From the NCBI RefSeq assembly GCF_003797765.1, contig NZ_RKMB01000025.1, positions 1-64,000 of the forward strand: DNA of 64,000 bases, read 5' to 3'. Shown in pieces: positions 52,190-61,201 of this stretch. The DNA is from Ramlibacter sp. WS9 (GTDB taxonomy: Bacteria; Pseudomonadota; Gammaproteobacteria; Burkholderiales; Burkholderiaceae_C). A program made the translations under genes and the position numbers. A model generated the notes under the pieces. It saw only the letters and a program-made list of their open reading frames with translations, was not told the DNA's origin and did not search any database. Positions within the stretch are counted from its first letter, which is position 1, and each line of letters begins with the position of its first letter.

Positions 52190-54202
52190 ATGCCCGCCCC
52201 CCACATCCCCCAGATCCGCCTCTACCAGGATTGGCTGCGCGACACCCGCGGCCTGACGTTCGACAGCTACGAGGCGCTGCGCCAATGGTCCATCGATGAT
52301 CTGGCGGCGTTCTGGCAGAGCATCTGGGACTACTTCGACCTTCGCTCGCCTACGCCCCACCGTGCGGTGCTGGACGACGCGCAAATGCCGGGCACGAAGT
52401 GGTTCGAAGGCGCGCAGTTCAACTACGCTCAACAGGTGTTCCGCCACGTCGCGCCTGCACACGCGGCCGGCTTTGCGGCCGTCATCAGCCGCAACGAGAA
52501 GGGCGAGCACCGGGAGCTGGGCTGGCCCGAGCTGCGTCGGCAAGTCGCATCGCTCGCGCTGCACTTGCAAGCGCAGGGCGTGCAACCCGGCGACCGTGTC
52601 GCGGCCTACCTGCCGAACATTCCGGAAACCATCGTCGCCTTCCTCGCCGTGGTGAGCATCGGTGGTGTGTGGAGCCTGTGCGCGCCCGACATGGGCACGA
52701 ACGCTGTGCTCGACCGCTTCAAGCAGATTGAGCCCAAGGTGCTGATCGCGTGCGACGGCGTGCGCTACGGCGGCCAGCAGTTCGACCGAACCTCGGTCGT
52801 GGCCGAGATGCGCGCCGCGTTGCCGAGCGTCACGCATCTGATCGTGCATCGGAACCTCGGCGTCGATGCCGCGGCGATGGATGCGCTCGCGCCATGGACG
52901 GATTGGGAGCAGGCGAACGCGCGCGACGACGACGCGGTCGCGAACTTCGAACCCCTGTGGATGCCATTCGACCACCCGCTGTGGATCGTCTATTCCAGCG
53001 GCACCACCGGCCTGCCCAAACCCATCGTGCACGGCCACGGCGGCACGGTGATCGTCGGGCTGGCGCTCAAGGTGCTGCACAACGACATCGGCTGCAGCTA
53101 CCTGCTCAACAGCTGGGGCGAACGCTTCCACTGGTACAGCTCCACAGGCTGGGTCATGTGGAACATGCAGGCGGCGGGGCTGTTGAACGGCACCACTTGC
53201 TGCATCTACGACGGCAACCCGGGCGGCACGAAGGACAAGCCGGACTGGTCGACGATGTGGCGCTTCGCGGCGGACCTGCGCGTCACCTTCTTCGGTGCGG
53301 GCGCGGCCTTTTACGCCAACTGCATGAAGGCGGGTGTGGACCTTTCGCAGTGCGGCGATTTGCGGTCGGTGCGCGCGTTGGGCACTACCGGCTCGCCGCT
53401 CTCGGCCGAGGTTCAGCTGTGGGGCACGAAGCAGTTCGAGGCGATCGGCACGCCGGGCATGTGGTGGTCCAACATGTCGGGCGGAACCGACTTCGCCGGC
53501 GCCTTCATCGGCGGCAACCGCGAGCTGCCCCTGGTGCCCGGCGAGATGCAATGCCGCTTGCTGGGCTGTGCCGTCGAGGCATGGAATGAGCAAAGCCAGC
53601 CGGTCATCGATGAAGTGGGCGAGCTCGTGTGCGTGCGGCCCATGCCGTCGATGCCGCTGTACTTCTGGAACGACGAGGGCAGCAAGCGATTGATTTCGTC
53701 CTACTTCGACACGTATCCGGGTGTCTGGCGGCACGGCGATTGGCTGAAGATCACGCCCGCAGGCGGCTGCATCATCTACGGCCGCAGCGACGCAACCATC
53801 AATCGCCATGGCCTGCGCATGGGCACCAGCGAGTTGTACAGCGCGGTGGAGGCCTTGCCCGAAGTCTTGGACTCGATGGTGGTGGACCTGGAGTACCTGG
53901 GCCGCGAAAGCTACATGCCGCTCTTCGTCGTGCTGCGCTCGGGCATGACGCTCGACGATGCGATGAAGGCGAAGATCAACAACGCGATCAAGACCGCCCT
54001 GTCGCCGCGCTTCATTCCGAACGAGATCTTTCAGGTGTCCGAAATCCCGCGCACGCTGTCAGGCAAGAAGCAGGAGCTGCCGATCAAGAAGCTGCTGCTC
54101 GGGCAGCCCATCGAGAAGGTGGTCAACAAGGATGCGATGGCGAATCCCGGGTGCCTGGATTGGTATGTGGCACTCGCTTCAAGCAGGCGCGAGGGCGCCT
54201 AG
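52190..54202 (+). CDS. Acetoacetate-CoA ligase
   Basis: A 670-residue ANL-superfamily enzyme of the acetoacetyl-CoA synthetase subgroup. PAPHIPQIRLYQDWLRD starts the protein and WFEGAQFNYAQQVFR is a subgroup-specific block. The AMP-binding signature is WIVYSSGTTGLPKPIVHGHGG, then GRSDATINRHGLRMGTSELY and the catalytic lysine region TLSGKKQELPIKKLLLG. It activates acetoacetate for ketone-body or short-chain use. ATG 52190 is preferred; ATG 52178 has a Shine-Dalgarno only one base away. Its 3' end overlaps the convergent ATPase gene by 24 bases. Confidence 0.92.
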   Translation: MPAPHIPQIRLYQDWLRDTRGLTFDSYEALRQWSIDDLAAFWQSIWDYFDLRSPTPHRAVLDDAQMPGTKWFEGAQFNYAQQVFRHVAPAHAAGFAAVISRNEKGEHRELGWPELRRQVASLALHLQAQGVQPGDRVAAYLPNIPETIVAFLAVVSIGGVWSLCAPDMGTNAVLDRFKQIEPKVLIACDGVRYGGQQFDRTSVVAEMRAALPSVTHLIVHRNLGVDAAAMDALAPWTDWEQANARDDDAVANFEPLWMPFDHPLWIVYSSGTTGLPKPIVHGHGGTVIVGLALKVLHNDIGCSYLLNSWGERFHWYSSTGWVMWNMQAAGLLNGTTCCIYDGNPGGTKDKPDWSTMWRFAADLRVTFFGAGAAFYANCMKAGVDLSQCGDLRSVRALGTTGSPLSAEVQLWGTKQFEAIGTPGMWWSNMSGGTDFAGAFIGGNRELPLVPGEMQCRLLGCAVEAWNEQSQPVIDEVGELVCVRPMPSMPLYFWNDEGSKRLISSYFDTYPGVWRHGDWLKITPAGGCIIYGRSDATINRHGLRMGTSELYSAVEALPEVLDSMVVDLEYLGRESYMPLFVVLRSGMTLDDAMKAKINNAIKTALSPRFIPNEIFQVSEIPRTLSGKKQELPIKKLLLGQPIEKVVNKDAMANPGCLDWYVALASSRREGA

Positions 54203-54799
54203 ATAGGCCCGTACCCGCTCGTCTTCCACCAGCGTCTCGAAATCCGGCGCCTGCGTCACCACACCCTTCTGCACGTAGATGAACTGCTCGCAGCTCTCGC
54301 GCAGGATGTCGATGTGGTACGGCTCATTGGGGTGCAGGCACAGGAACACCAGCTTGCCTTCGCGTCGCAGCTTCTTGAAGAAGTCGAGCATGAAGCCGAT
54401 GTAGCCGTCCTGCGTGTTGAACTGCGGCTCGTCGAACAGGTGGATGCGCGGCGAGTCGCTCGCCGCGTGATCGAGCATGAAGTTCGGCTTGCTCTTCTGG
54501 AACGACCGCACCTGGTACGACTGGTGATAGTGGATCGCCAGGCGATCCCGCTCGCGCGTCTTCACCTGATGAATGTCCTGGCCCTCGACCAGCACCCGCC
54601 CGCTGGTGGGCAGGTTGCTGCCGGTGATCAGCTCGAACAGCGTGGTCTTGCCCGAGCCGTTCGGGCCCATCACGCCGACGACCGCCGGGCCATCGATGGT
54701 GAAGTCCGCGGCCAGCGAGAACGTGACGCGCTTGTCGATGATGCCGCGCGTGTACTGCTTGGCGACTTGATCCACGTGAAGCAAAGGCTTGGCCATCAC
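54179..54799 (-). CDS. Atypical short ABC ATPase lacking the signature motif
   Basis: A 206-residue ATPase. Walker A is GVMGPNGSGKTTLFELI and Walker B IHLFDEPQ. The H-loop region is LVFLCLHPNEPYH. The segment between the Q-loop area (HYHQSYQVRSF) and Walker B is only about 25 residues, where normal transporters have about 80, and no LSGGQ signature is present. It overlaps livF by four bases and so belongs to the LIV-type transport operon. Without the signature it should not form a normal ATP sandwich. It could be regulatory or pair with LivF or LivG. Confidence 0.85.
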   Translation of the reverse strand: MMAKPLLHVDQVAKQYTRGIIDKRVTFSLAADFTIDGPAVVGVMGPNGSGKTTLFELITGSNLPTSGRVLVEGQDIHQVKTRERDRLAIHYHQSYQVRSFQKSKPNFMLDHAASDSPRIHLFDEPQFNTQDGYIGFMLDFFKKLRREGKLVFLCLHPNEPYHIDILRESCEQFIYVQKGVVTQAPDFETLVEDERVRAYLGALAPA

Positions 54800-55491
54800 A
54801 CCCCCAACAGGCGCTTGCGCAGCGCCTCGTCTTCGCGCAACTGCGCGGCCGGGCCCTCATGCACGATGGCGCCCAGGTTCATCACATAGGCCCGGTCGGC
54901 GACCTGCAGCGCGCTTTGCACGTTCTGCTCCACCACCAGCACGGAAATGCCTTCGCCCTTGAGGCGCAGGATCGTCTTCATCACGTCTTGCACGACCTTG
55001 GGCGCGAGGCCCTGGCTCGGCTCGTCGAACAGCACGAGTCCTGGTGCGCCGATCAGCGCCCGCGAGATCGCGACCATCTGCATCTCGCCACCGGAAAGGT
55101 TTTCGCACTCGCGGTGCATCAGGTATTCCAGCGCGCTGAAGATCTCGAAGCACTCTTTCTCGCTCCAGGAGCGAAAGCGCGTCTTCTTGCGAGCGATCGC
55201 GAGGTTGCGCGCGACTGTGAGCGTCGGGAAGATGCGGCGGTCGTCCGGCACCCAGCCGATGCCGCCGCGCGCGATCTCATGCGTGGTGGCGTGCGTCACG
55301 TCGCGGCCGTCGAAGTGCACGGAGCCGGAGCGGGCGGGCGTCAGGCCCAGGATGGAGCGCAGCGTCGTCGTCTTGCCTGCACCGTTGGCGCCGAGCAATG
55401 CCACGACTTCGCCGGCGCCGACTTCGAGCGAAACGTCGAACAGCGCTTGCGTCTCGCCGTAGAAGGTGTTGATGCGGTTGACGGTGAGCAT
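54796..55491 (-). CDS. livF: LIV-type ABC transporter ATP-binding protein LivF
   Basis: A 231-residue ATPase. ALLGANGAGKTTTLRSILGL is Walker A, WVPDDRRIFPTLTVARNL the LivF-type Q-loop region, ENLSGGEMQMVAISRAL the signature and LVLFDEPSQGLAPKVV Walker B. LivF works with LivG on the cytoplasmic side of the LivHM pore. I chose ATG 55491, since upstream is a repeat element and not coding. The gene ends four bases into the atypical ATPase gene. Substrate class is discussed under the locus as a whole. Confidence 0.92.
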   Translation of the reverse strand: MLTVNRINTFYGETQALFDVSLEVGAGEVVALLGANGAGKTTTLRSILGLTPARSGSVHFDGRDVTHATTHEIARGGIGWVPDDRRIFPTLTVARNLAIARKKTRFRSWSEKECFEIFSALEYLMHRECENLSGGEMQMVAISRALIGAPGLVLFDEPSQGLAPKVVQDVMKTILRLKGEGISVLVVEQNVQSALQVADRAYVMNLGAIVHEGPAAQLREDEALRKRLLGV

Positions 55492-55505
55492 GGCGGAAAC
55501 AACCT

Positions 55506-55567
55506 CGTCATCCCCGCGAAGGCGGGGATCCAGGGCGCCTTGGATTCCCGCCTTCGCGGGAATGACG
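55506..55567. repeat. REP/dRS3-like palindromic repeat pair between livG and livF
   Basis: Two inverted copies, CGTCATCCCCGCGAAGGCGG and ATTCCCGCCTTCGCGGGAAT, flank a short spacer of about 18 bases. The CGCGAAGGCGGGAAT-type core is a widespread proteobacterial intergenic repeat. It may affect mRNA stability between the two ATPase genes. Confidence 0.8.
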
Positions 55568-55586
55568 GGACGGTGGGTGACTACGT

Positions 55587-56330
55587 TCATGCCAGTGCCC
55601 CCAAATTTGACCGCCGAACCCACTCGTTCTCCTTCAATTGCGCCGGCGTCCCTTGCGCGATCACCTGGCCCCAGTGGATCACCGACACCTTGTCGGCCAG
55701 CTTGAACAGAAATTGCATGTCGTGTTCGATGATGACGATGGTCACTTGCCGCTTGAGTTCGGCGATCAGTTCGGCAAGGCGCGCGGTGCCTTCCGAACCC
55801 AGCCCCGCAGTCGGCTCGTCCAGGAACAGCATGCGCGGCTGCGCGGCCAACGCGACGCCGATCTCCAGCGCGCGCCGCTCGCCATAGGAAAGGCTCTTGG
55901 CCTGCACCTGTTCCTTGCCCTTCAGGCCCACACGCGCCAGCACCGCCGCCGCCAAATCTTGCGCCGTGCTGTCGGCACCCAGATCGCGCCAGGCATTGAA
56001 GCCCTGCCGCCTGACATGCGGCGTCGCGATCAGCACGTTGTCCAGCGCAGAGTAGTCGTTGAACAGGTTCATGATCTGGAACGATCGTGAGATGCCCTTG
56101 CGCGCGATCTCGCGCGGCGCCAGGCCGGTGATGTCTTCGCCCGCGAAGGTCACACGCCCCCGGTCCGGGCGGAAGCGGCCGGTCAGCACGTTGAAGCAGG
56201 TCGTCTTGCCCGCGCCGTTCGGGCCCATGATGCCGGCGAGCTGGCCTTCGTCGAACGAGAGGCTGATGTCTTCCAGCACCACCTGTTCGCCGAATCGCTT
56301 CGCCAATCCCTTTGCTTCGAACAGACTCAT
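55587..56330 (-). CDS. livG: LIV-type ABC transporter ATP-binding protein LivG
   Basis: A 247-residue ATPase. Walker A is GIMGPNGAGKTTCFNVLTG, then ARKGISRSFQIMNLF typical of LivG. The signature is the LivG variant LSYGERRALEIGVAL, and Walker B is MLFLDEPTAGLGSEG. It binds ATP with LivF to drive uptake. The start overlaps the permease stop by four bases (ATGA). An upstream extension to 56792 is only read-through into the permease gene. Confidence 0.92.
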   Translation of the reverse strand: MSLFEAKGLAKRFGEQVVLEDISLSFDEGQLAGIMGPNGAGKTTCFNVLTGRFRPDRGRVTFAGEDITGLAPREIARKGISRSFQIMNLFNDYSALDNVLIATPHVRRQGFNAWRDLGADSTAQDLAAAVLARVGLKGKEQVQAKSLSYGERRALEIGVALAAQPRMLFLDEPTAGLGSEGTARLAELIAELKRQVTIVIIEHDMQFLFKLADKVSVIHWGQVIAQGTPAQLKENEWVRRSNLGALA

Positions 56331-57343
56331 ACGCGCTGCTCCTGCACGGCAACAGCCGGTGAAGAAGGTTTGGGCTTGCGCCTCGCGCGCCAGGCTTGCC
56401 ACATGCCCGCCACGCCCTCGGGCTTGAACAGCACCAGCGCCATGAACACGAGGCCATACCAGAGCAGCCATGTCTCGGTGTACGCGCCCAGCAAGTCCCG
56501 CGCAAGGATGAAGAAGGCCGCGCCGATCAGCGGGCCCCAGAAGCTCACCAGCCCGCCGCCGATCAACACCATCATCACGACGAAACCCGAGTTGTGCAGG
56601 CTCATCACGTTGGGATACGCCGACTGCTGCGCCATCGCGAACAGGCCGCCCGCCAGGCCCGCCACCGAAGCGGAAATCGTGAACGCCAGCCACTTGTACA
56701 GCCACACGTTGTAGCCGACGAAAGCGGCACGTGTCTCGTTCTGCTTGATGGCCGAGAACACGCGCCCCAGCGGCGAATGCACCAGGCGCCACAGCACCGC
56801 GACGGCCACCGCGAAGACCGCGAGGCAGAAGTAGAAGAGGGCGTCGTTGCTCTTCAGGCTGATCGACACGAAGCCAAAATCCGCCGGCAGCCGCTTGATG
56901 TTCAACAGGCCGTCTTCACCGCCCGTCAGGCTGTGCCACTTCATCGACACGAACCAGAACACCTGGCCGAACGCGATGGTCAGCAGCGCGTAGTAGATGC
57001 CGCGCCGGTGCGAGATGAACAAGGCCACCAGCGCGCCGAGCAGCGCCGCGGCGACCATCGCGCCCAGCAGATCGAACCACAGGTTGGCCCACAGCTTGTG
57101 CTGCAGCAAGCCGAACGCATAGGCACCGATGCCGAAGTACGCGCCGTGCCCGAAAGAGGGGAGGCCCGTGTAGCCGAGCAGCAGGTTGTAGCCCAGCGCG
57201 AACAGCATCCAGATCATGATCTCCAGCGCCAGGTACTGGTAGAGGCCCACGCGCGACAGCCACAGCGGCGTGGACAGCAGCACCAACACGGTGGCCACCA
57301 TCGGCAGGGGAAAGAGCGGGGCGCGGCCCGGGGCGGATTGCAT
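56327..57343 (-). CDS. livM: LIV-type ABC transporter permease LivM
   Basis: A 338-residue membrane protein with about nine or ten predicted helices. LALEIMIWMLFALGYNLLLGYTGLPSFGHGAYFGIGAY is the LivM hallmark, and NETRAAFVGYNVWLYKWLAF the cytoplasmic EAA-like loop contacting the ATPases. It pairs with LivH, encoded on the plus strand 5 kb to the right. The first gene of the minus-strand group, facing the regulator gene across a 112-base gap. Confidence 0.92.
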   Translation of the reverse strand: MQSAPGRAPLFPLPMVATVLVLLSTPLWLSRVGLYQYLALEIMIWMLFALGYNLLLGYTGLPSFGHGAYFGIGAYAFGLLQHKLWANLWFDLLGAMVAAALLGALVALFISHRRGIYYALLTIAFGQVFWFVSMKWHSLTGGEDGLLNIKRLPADFGFVSISLKSNDALFYFCLAVFAVAVAVLWRLVHSPLGRVFSAIKQNETRAAFVGYNVWLYKWLAFTISASVAGLAGGLFAMAQQSAYPNVMSLHNSGFVVMMVLIGGGLVSFWGPLIGAAFFILARDLLGAYTETWLLWYGLVFMALVLFKPEGVAGMWQAWRARRKPKPSSPAVAVQEQRV

Positions 57344-57370
57344 GGCGGGGAAAACCCTTTGAGAACGTCC

Positions 57371-57401
57371 TTGTCAAAACAGAATATACGTTCTAATATT
57401 C
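57371..57401 (+). promoter_or_regulatory. Candidate promoter overlapped by an AT-rich operator, upstream of rpiR-type regulator
   Basis: TTGTCA (57371-57376) and TAATAT (57394-57399) with a 17-base spacer resemble a sigma-70 promoter. GAATAT (57382-57387) and ATATTC (57396-57401) form a dyad across its -10, a likely operator for the RpiR-type regulator that serves both directions. Confidence 0.5.
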
Positions 57402-57455
57402 TTACAAGCAAGAATTTTTGTTCGTTTCAATCTCCTGGGTTACCCGCAGACAGAC

Positions 57456-58313
57456 ATGGAAAGCGCCGCCACTTACGACCAGCTCAAGGACGCGATCACC
57501 CGCGCCTACCCAGACATGTCGCGCCAGCTGCAGCGCATCGCGCGCTTCGCATTGGAAAAGCCGGCAGACCTCGCATTGGGCACTGTCGCCGCCGTGGCCG
57601 AAGCCACCGAAGTGCAGCCCTCGGCCATGATCCGCTTCGCCAACGCGCTGGGCTACCGCGGCTTCTCCGACATGCAGCAGGTCTTCCGCGGCCACCTGGT
57701 CGAGCGCTCGGCTAGCTACCGCGAGCGCATCGACACTCTGCGCCGCAAGCAGCTCAACGGCCAGCGCGCGCCGGCCGGCGTGTTGCACCAGCTCGTCGGT
57801 GATTCGATCGGCGAGCTGGGCCACCTGGAAGAAACCATTCGCGAGGCCGACGTGAAAGCCGCGGTAAAGCTCATCGCCGGCGCTGACCGCATCCACGTGC
57901 TGGCGCAGCGCCGCTCGTTCCCGGTGGCGAGCTACCTTGCCTATGCGCTGGGCCAGCTCGAGCTCAAGACCCACTTGCTCGACGGTGCAGGCGGCATGCT
58001 GCGCGAGAGCCTGCGTGCCATCGACAAGCGCGACGTGCTGCTGGTCGCGAGCTTTCGCAACTACTCGCCCGAGGTGCTCGATGCGGCAACGTCGTGCAGC
58101 GAGCGAGGTGTGCCCGTGATTGCCATCACCGATGGGCCGCTGTCGCCGCTGGTCGCGCCGGCCAAGGTGTGCTTCGAGCTGGCAGACGATTCGTCAAAGC
58201 CGTTCCGCTCGCTGGTCGCGCCGATGTGCCTGGCGCAGGCGCTGGTGATGAGCACCGGTCATCACCTCGCCGAAAAACCCGAGCCGGCCAAGGCCCGCAA
58301 AGCCAAGTCATGA
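57456..58313 (+). CDS. MurR/RpiR-family transcriptional regulator (HTH plus SIS domain)
   Basis: A 285-residue regulator. The N-terminal RpiR helix-turn-helix is DLALGTVAAVAEATEVQPSAMIRFANALGYRGFSDMQ. From about residue 125 a SIS domain follows (ADRIHVLAQRRSFPVASYLAYAL, DVLLVASFRNYSPEVLDAA, VPVIAITDGPLSPL). SIS domains sense phosphosugars, so the effector is probably a phosphorylated sugar or cyclitol derivative, possibly the product of the kinase encoded next. It overlaps that gene by four bases and sits beside the divergent liv operon, which it probably controls. Confidence 0.92.
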   Translation: MESAATYDQLKDAITRAYPDMSRQLQRIARFALEKPADLALGTVAAVAEATEVQPSAMIRFANALGYRGFSDMQQVFRGHLVERSASYRERIDTLRRKQLNGQRAPAGVLHQLVGDSIGELGHLEETIREADVKAAVKLIAGADRIHVLAQRRSFPVASYLAYALGQLELKTHLLDGAGGMLRESLRAIDKRDVLLVASFRNYSPEVLDAATSCSERGVPVIAITDGPLSPLVAPAKVCFELADDSSKPFRSLVAPMCLAQALVMSTGHHLAEKPEPAKARKAKS

Positions 58314-60259
58314 AGAACCCTCCCGTGCCCCGCCCGTTCGATCTTGTCTGCCTCGGCCGCGCGGCGGTCGACTTGTATGGCGAGCAGATCGGCGGCCGCC
58401 TGGAGGACATGCAGACTTTCAACAAATACCTCGGCGGCTCGCCGGCGAACACGGCAGTGGGCTTGGCGCGCCTGGGACTCAAGCCCGCGATGCTGACGCG
58501 CGTGGGCGACGAGCACAACGGCCGTTTCGTGCGCGAAACGCTGGCCGCCGAAGGCGTGGACGTGTCCCACGTCAAGACAGATCCGCATCGCCTCACCGCA
58601 CTGGTGTTCCTGGGCATCAAGGACCGCGAGACCTTTCCGCTGGTGTTCTACCGCGACAACTGCGCCGACATGGCCGTGAGCGCGGAAGACTTCGACGGCG
58701 CCTTCATCGGCTCCGCCACCGGCCTGCTGGTGTCGGGCACGCATCTGTCGCAACCGCAAACCTACAAGACGTGCCGTGCCGCGATGTCGGCCGCCAAGAC
58801 TGCGGGCACCCTCGTCGTGCTCGACATCGACTATCGCCCCGTGCTGTGGGGCCTGACCAGCCCCGGCATGGGCGAGCAGCGATTCGTGCCTTCGGACCAG
58901 GTCAGCGCCCATCTGCAAACCGTCATCCCCGACTGCGACCTGGTGGTGGGCACGGAAGAGGAGATCCACATCGCGGGCGGCAGCACCGACACGCTGCAGG
59001 CGCTCAAACGCTTGCGCGAGTTGACGGGTGCGACGCTCGTGGTCAAACGCGGCCCCATGGGCTGCGTGGTGTTCGACGGCGCCATCCCCAACGACATCGA
59101 GCTCGGCCACAAGGGTCCGGGCTTTCCGGTGGAAGTGTTCAACGTGCTCGGCGCGGGCGATGCATTCATGGCCGGCTTCTTGCGCGGCTGGCTCAAGGGC
59201 GAGCCGCTCGACAACTGCTGCGCCTGGGCCAATGCCTGCGGCGCCATCGTGGTGTCGCGTCACGGCTGCGCACCGGCGATGGCCAGCTGGAAAGAGCTGC
59301 AATATTTCCTGGCGCACGGTTCGCCCACGCCGCGGCTGCGCGAAGACGAGAAACTGGAACACCTGCACCGCGTCACCACGCGCACCCGCGATTGGCCCGA
59401 GCTCGTGGTGCTGGCCTTCGACCATCGCACGCAGCTGGAAGAGATCGCCGACCGGAACGACCGCACTGCCGACGACATCAAACAGTTCAAGCGCCTGATC
59501 GCCGAAGGTGCGCGGCGCGGCGCAGGCAACCGCGCCGGCGCGGGCGTCATCGTCGATGGCCGCTTTGGCGAAGAGGTGCTGCCGTCGCTCACCGGCAAGG
59601 GCTGGTGGGTCGCGCGGCCTGTGGAACTGCCGGGCTCTCGCCCACTCGCGTTCGAAGCCGGATGCGGCATGGCCCTGCACATGCGCAGCTGGCCCGCCGA
59701 GCACGTGGCCAAGTGCCTGGTGAGCTACCACCCGGAAGACGACGCGAGGCTGCGCGCAACGCAGATCGAAACGCTGCGCGAACTGCAGTCCGCGTGCATC
59801 GCCACCGGCCACGAGTTGCTGGTGGAAGTGATTCCGCCGCGCGACATGCCGCGCACCGAGTCCACCTTGCCGGATGCGCTGGCACAGCTCTACAAAGCCC
59901 GCGTTCTGCCCGACTGGTGGAAGCTGCCGCCTTGCGACGGCGACGGGGAGTGGACGCAGATCGCCGACGTCATCCAGCGACACGATCCGCATTGCCGCGG
60001 CGTGCTGGTGCTGGGCCTCGAAGCCAGCGAAGAAGACCTGGAGCGCAGCTTTCGCTCCGCAGCGCCGCACGCGGTGTGCCGCGGCTTCGCGGTCGGCCGA
60101 TCGATCTTTGCCGACGCGGCGGCGGGCTGGTTCGCCGGCCGCATGGACGACGAAGCCGTCGTCGCCGACATCGCCGACCGCTATGCCCGCCTCATTGCCA
60201 GCTGGGATGACGCCCGCGCACGCGCACGAGCCGGCGCCACCCTCAAAGCCATTTTGTGA
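58310..60259 (+). CDS. iolC: Fused 5-dehydro-2-deoxygluconokinase (IolC) and DUF2090 aldolase-like protein
   Basis: A 649-residue fusion. Residues about 10-330 are a PfkB-type kinase: DLVCLGRAAVDLYGEQIGG, YLGGSPANTAVGLARLGL and NVLGAGDAFMAGFLRGWL with the catalytic Asp. Residues about 345-649 are DUF2090 (LVVLAFDHRTQLEEIAD, GVIVDGRFGEEVL, FEAGCGMALHMRSWP), the partner domain that cleaves 2-deoxy-5-keto-gluconate 6-phosphate in myo-inositol catabolism. The fusion is known in many proteobacteria. It indicates an inositol-like or related deoxy-keto acid pathway. ATG overlaps the regulator stop. Whether myo-inositol itself is the substrate is inference. Confidence 0.92.
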   Translation: MKNPPVPRPFDLVCLGRAAVDLYGEQIGGRLEDMQTFNKYLGGSPANTAVGLARLGLKPAMLTRVGDEHNGRFVRETLAAEGVDVSHVKTDPHRLTALVFLGIKDRETFPLVFYRDNCADMAVSAEDFDGAFIGSATGLLVSGTHLSQPQTYKTCRAAMSAAKTAGTLVVLDIDYRPVLWGLTSPGMGEQRFVPSDQVSAHLQTVIPDCDLVVGTEEEIHIAGGSTDTLQALKRLRELTGATLVVKRGPMGCVVFDGAIPNDIELGHKGPGFPVEVFNVLGAGDAFMAGFLRGWLKGEPLDNCCAWANACGAIVVSRHGCAPAMASWKELQYFLAHGSPTPRLREDEKLEHLHRVTTRTRDWPELVVLAFDHRTQLEEIADRNDRTADDIKQFKRLIAEGARRGAGNRAGAGVIVDGRFGEEVLPSLTGKGWWVARPVELPGSRPLAFEAGCGMALHMRSWPAEHVAKCLVSYHPEDDARLRATQIETLRELQSACIATGHELLVEVIPPRDMPRTESTLPDALAQLYKARVLPDWWKLPPCDGDGEWTQIADVIQRHDPHCRGVLVLGLEASEEDLERSFRSAAPHAVCRGFAVGRSIFADAAAGWFAGRMDDEAVVADIADRYARLIASWDDARARARAGATLKAIL

Positions 60260-60272
60260 AGGACCCCAAAAC

Positions 60273-61178
60273 ATGACGACACAACGCATCGGATTCATCG
60301 GCATCGGCATGATGGGCCACGGCATGGCGAAGAACCTGCTGGCCAAGGGCTTCCCACTCACCTTCAAGGCCAACCGCAATCGCAGCAACCTCGATGACCT
60401 GCTGTCTGCCGGCGCGAAGGAGGCGCAGAGCAACGCGGACTGCGCGCGCGCCTCCGACATCGTCTTCATCTGTGTGACGGGTTCGCCGCAAGTCGAAGAG
60501 ATCGTCTACGGCAAGGACGGCCTGCTATCCGCCGCGCGGCCCGGGTTGATCGTGGTCGACACGTCGACCGCCGAGCCGGCATCGAGCGCGAAGATCCGTG
60601 CCGATCTCGCGGCGCAAGGCGTGAAGCTGATCGACGCGCCGCTCGCACGCACGCCGAGGGAAGCGGAAGAAGGGCGCCTGAACACCATGGTCGGCGCGGA
60701 GCTTGAGGACTTCAAGGCGCTGGAGCCGGTGCTCAAGGCCTTCTGCGAAAACATCTTCCACGTCGGCCCGCCCGGCCACGGCCACGTGCTCAAGCTCGTG
60801 AACAACATGATGGCGATGAGCTTTGCGGCATCCATCGCCGAAGCCTTCGCCGTCGGCGCCAAGGCGGGGCTCGATCTCAACAAGCTCTACGACGTGGTGT
60901 CGGTCGGCGGCGTCAACTGCGGCATCTTCCAGATGATGTCCACCAAGATGCTGAAAGAGGGCGACCTCACCGGCATGAAGTTCGGCATCGCCAACGGGCA
61001 GAAAGACCTGCGCTACTTCACGCACCTGGCCGAGATGCAACCGGTGACGACCTTGATGGCCGAAGCCGCGCACCAGAGTTTCGTGCTGGCCAACAACCTG
61101 GGCTTCGGCGACAAGATGATCCCGTCGCTGTTCGAGGCGCAGGAGAAGGCCGGCAATCTCAAGATCGTTCCGCGCTAG
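60273..61178 (+). CDS. NAD(P)-dependent beta-hydroxyacid dehydrogenase (GarR/HIBADH family)
   Basis: A 301-residue enzyme. RIGFIGIGMMGHGMAKNLL is the dinucleotide site and IDAPLARTPREAEEGRLNTMVG the substrate loop (replacing DAPVSGG). GHGHVLKLVNNMMAM holds the catalytic lysine. The family reduces or oxidises tartronate semialdehyde, 3-hydroxyisobutyrate and similar compounds. Here it probably acts on an intermediate of the sugar or cyclitol pathway encoded around it. The altered DAPLART loop sets it apart from standard GarR. It lies between the kinase-aldolase and substrate-binding protein genes. Confidence 0.9.
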   Translation: MTTQRIGFIGIGMMGHGMAKNLLAKGFPLTFKANRNRSNLDDLLSAGAKEAQSNADCARASDIVFICVTGSPQVEEIVYGKDGLLSAARPGLIVVDTSTAEPASSAKIRADLAAQGVKLIDAPLARTPREAEEGRLNTMVGAELEDFKALEPVLKAFCENIFHVGPPGHGHVLKLVNNMMAMSFAASIAEAFAVGAKAGLDLNKLYDVVSVGGVNCGIFQMMSTKMLKEGDLTGMKFGIANGQKDLRYFTHLAEMQPVTTLMAEAAHQSFVLANNLGFGDKMIPSLFEAQEKAGNLKIVPR

Positions 61179-61201
61179 ACACACTACAGGAGACAGACAT
61201 C

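Noticed and set aside
58262..60469. 735-codon minus-strand open frame opposite iolC
   Set aside because: High GC gives long antisense frames; the plus strand encodes an unmistakable kinase-DUF2090 fusion with coupled start.
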